A DNA stretch of 22,399 nucleotides from a virus. This document shows, piece after piece, positions 22,056-22,399 of the stretch (position 1 is the stretch's first letter; the number at the start of each line of letters is the position of its first letter). A program made the position numbers and the translations under genes. The notes under the pieces were generated by a model. The model saw only the letters and a program-made list of their open reading frames with translations. It had not been told where the DNA came from and ran no database searches. The stretch covers positions 1 to 22,399 of the IMG/VR virus record IMGVR_UViG_3300046516_000177; one strand, given 5' to 3'.

Positions 22056-22399
22056 CTATGCGAGCAACTTCGACGTGATGGGCGGTTCTTCGGCAGTCCA
22101 GCCTTTATCGCGGACGATCTGCTCAAGGCTGCGTCCGTCGCCCAGCCCGCTTGCTTGCTTCCTCGGAAGTCCGCTTTCTTTTTCGGGCGGCTCGGTTTGG
22201 CTCGCGCGCGCGGTTCCGAGTTCAGAAAGAGTTTTTCTTTCTTTCTTAGGAAAGGGGGGGACCAGCGGCTCGGAAATCTGTCGCGGCACGTGTTGCGGCA
22301 GGTGCTGCGACAGGTCGCGAAATTGCTTATTTATCAAGTTCGTATGCTCGGCGCCTTTTCGACCTGCTCGCGCTTTTTTTGCTCGCAGCTCGGCATCGC
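22056..22399 (-). CDS. C-terminal part of an unidentified gene, starts beyond the right edge
   Basis: The frame is open from the right edge to a TAG at 22056, about 114 codons. A TTG at 22337 is the first possible internal start, but the sequence before it (AELRAKKARAGRKGAEHTNL) continues naturally, so the gene most likely begins outside the window. The visible part is basic and Pro-rich (QHLPQHVPRQISEPLVPPFP, then KKERKTL) and ends with a helix GDGRSLEQIVRDKGWTAEEP. A run of seven C on the coding strand lies at 22254-22260. No family recognised; a DNA-binding or replication-region protein is a guess only. Confidence 0.6.
   Translation of the reverse strand, partial: DAELRAKKARAGRKGAEHTNLINKQFRDLSQHLPQHVPRQISEPLVPPFPKKERKTLSELGTARASQTEPPEKESGLPRKQASGLGDGRSLEQIVRDKGWTAEEPPITSKLLA

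Noticed and set aside
1-22399. tRNA, CRISPR array, insertion sequence, attachment site, integrase or lysis gene
   Set aside because: I looked for cloverleaf-like sequence, regularly spaced repeats, transposase motifs and lysis-gene patterns and saw none that I could support.

Overview
The window is the packaging and virion-structure module of a tailed phage (free phage, prophage or viral contig; the sequence does not say which). Every supported gene lies on the minus strand, so the biological order runs from the right edge to the left edge. The order is small terminase, large terminase, P22-type portal, scaffold-like protein, N4-gp56-type major capsid protein, head-completion and tail-hub proteins, a pectate-lyase-fold tailspike, then DNA-ejection-type proteins. 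This is a podovirus (P22-like) layout. The high G+C, the terminase and portal sequences and the small accessory genes resemble phages of alphaproteobacteria (Bradyrhizobium or Rhodopseudomonas type). That host assignment is recalled resemblance, not a search result.

Right part (18.8-22.4 kb): the 3' end of an unidentified gene, a putative regulator-like small protein, a candidate sigma70-type promoter with a structured leader of about 150 bases, a metallopeptidase-like protein with a C-terminal cysteine cluster, four small accessory proteins, and the small terminase. Centre right (15.3-18.9 kb): large terminase and portal. Left part (1-9.1 kb): scaffold, major capsid, a secreted-looking decoration-type protein, a small virion-like protein, an unknown, gp4-like and gp10-like head-tail joint proteins, tailspike, and two low-complexity ejection-type proteins. 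The last of these runs off the left edge.

The most unusual region is 9.3-15.3 kb, inserted between portal and scaffold. It holds five consecutive genes, four of them joined by short overlaps, and each encodes a protein beginning with a convincing Sec-type signal peptide. The mature parts include a cadherin-like segment, a PVSGTV-type phage repeat protein, a concanavalin/tail-fibre-type lectin domain and a 1041-residue beta-helix protein. A sixth such protein lies just after the capsid gene. Virion proteins are normally assembled in the cytoplasm, so a set of predicted exported proteins in this operon is unexpected.

Other notable points are a sharp drop in G+C inside the tailspike gene, which suggests module exchange. 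The ejection-type gene at 824-1744 has no standard start codon but an ATC at the expected place. Hairpins flank the major capsid gene. There is no tRNA, CRISPR array, insertion sequence, integrase, lysis gene or supported plus-strand gene in the window.
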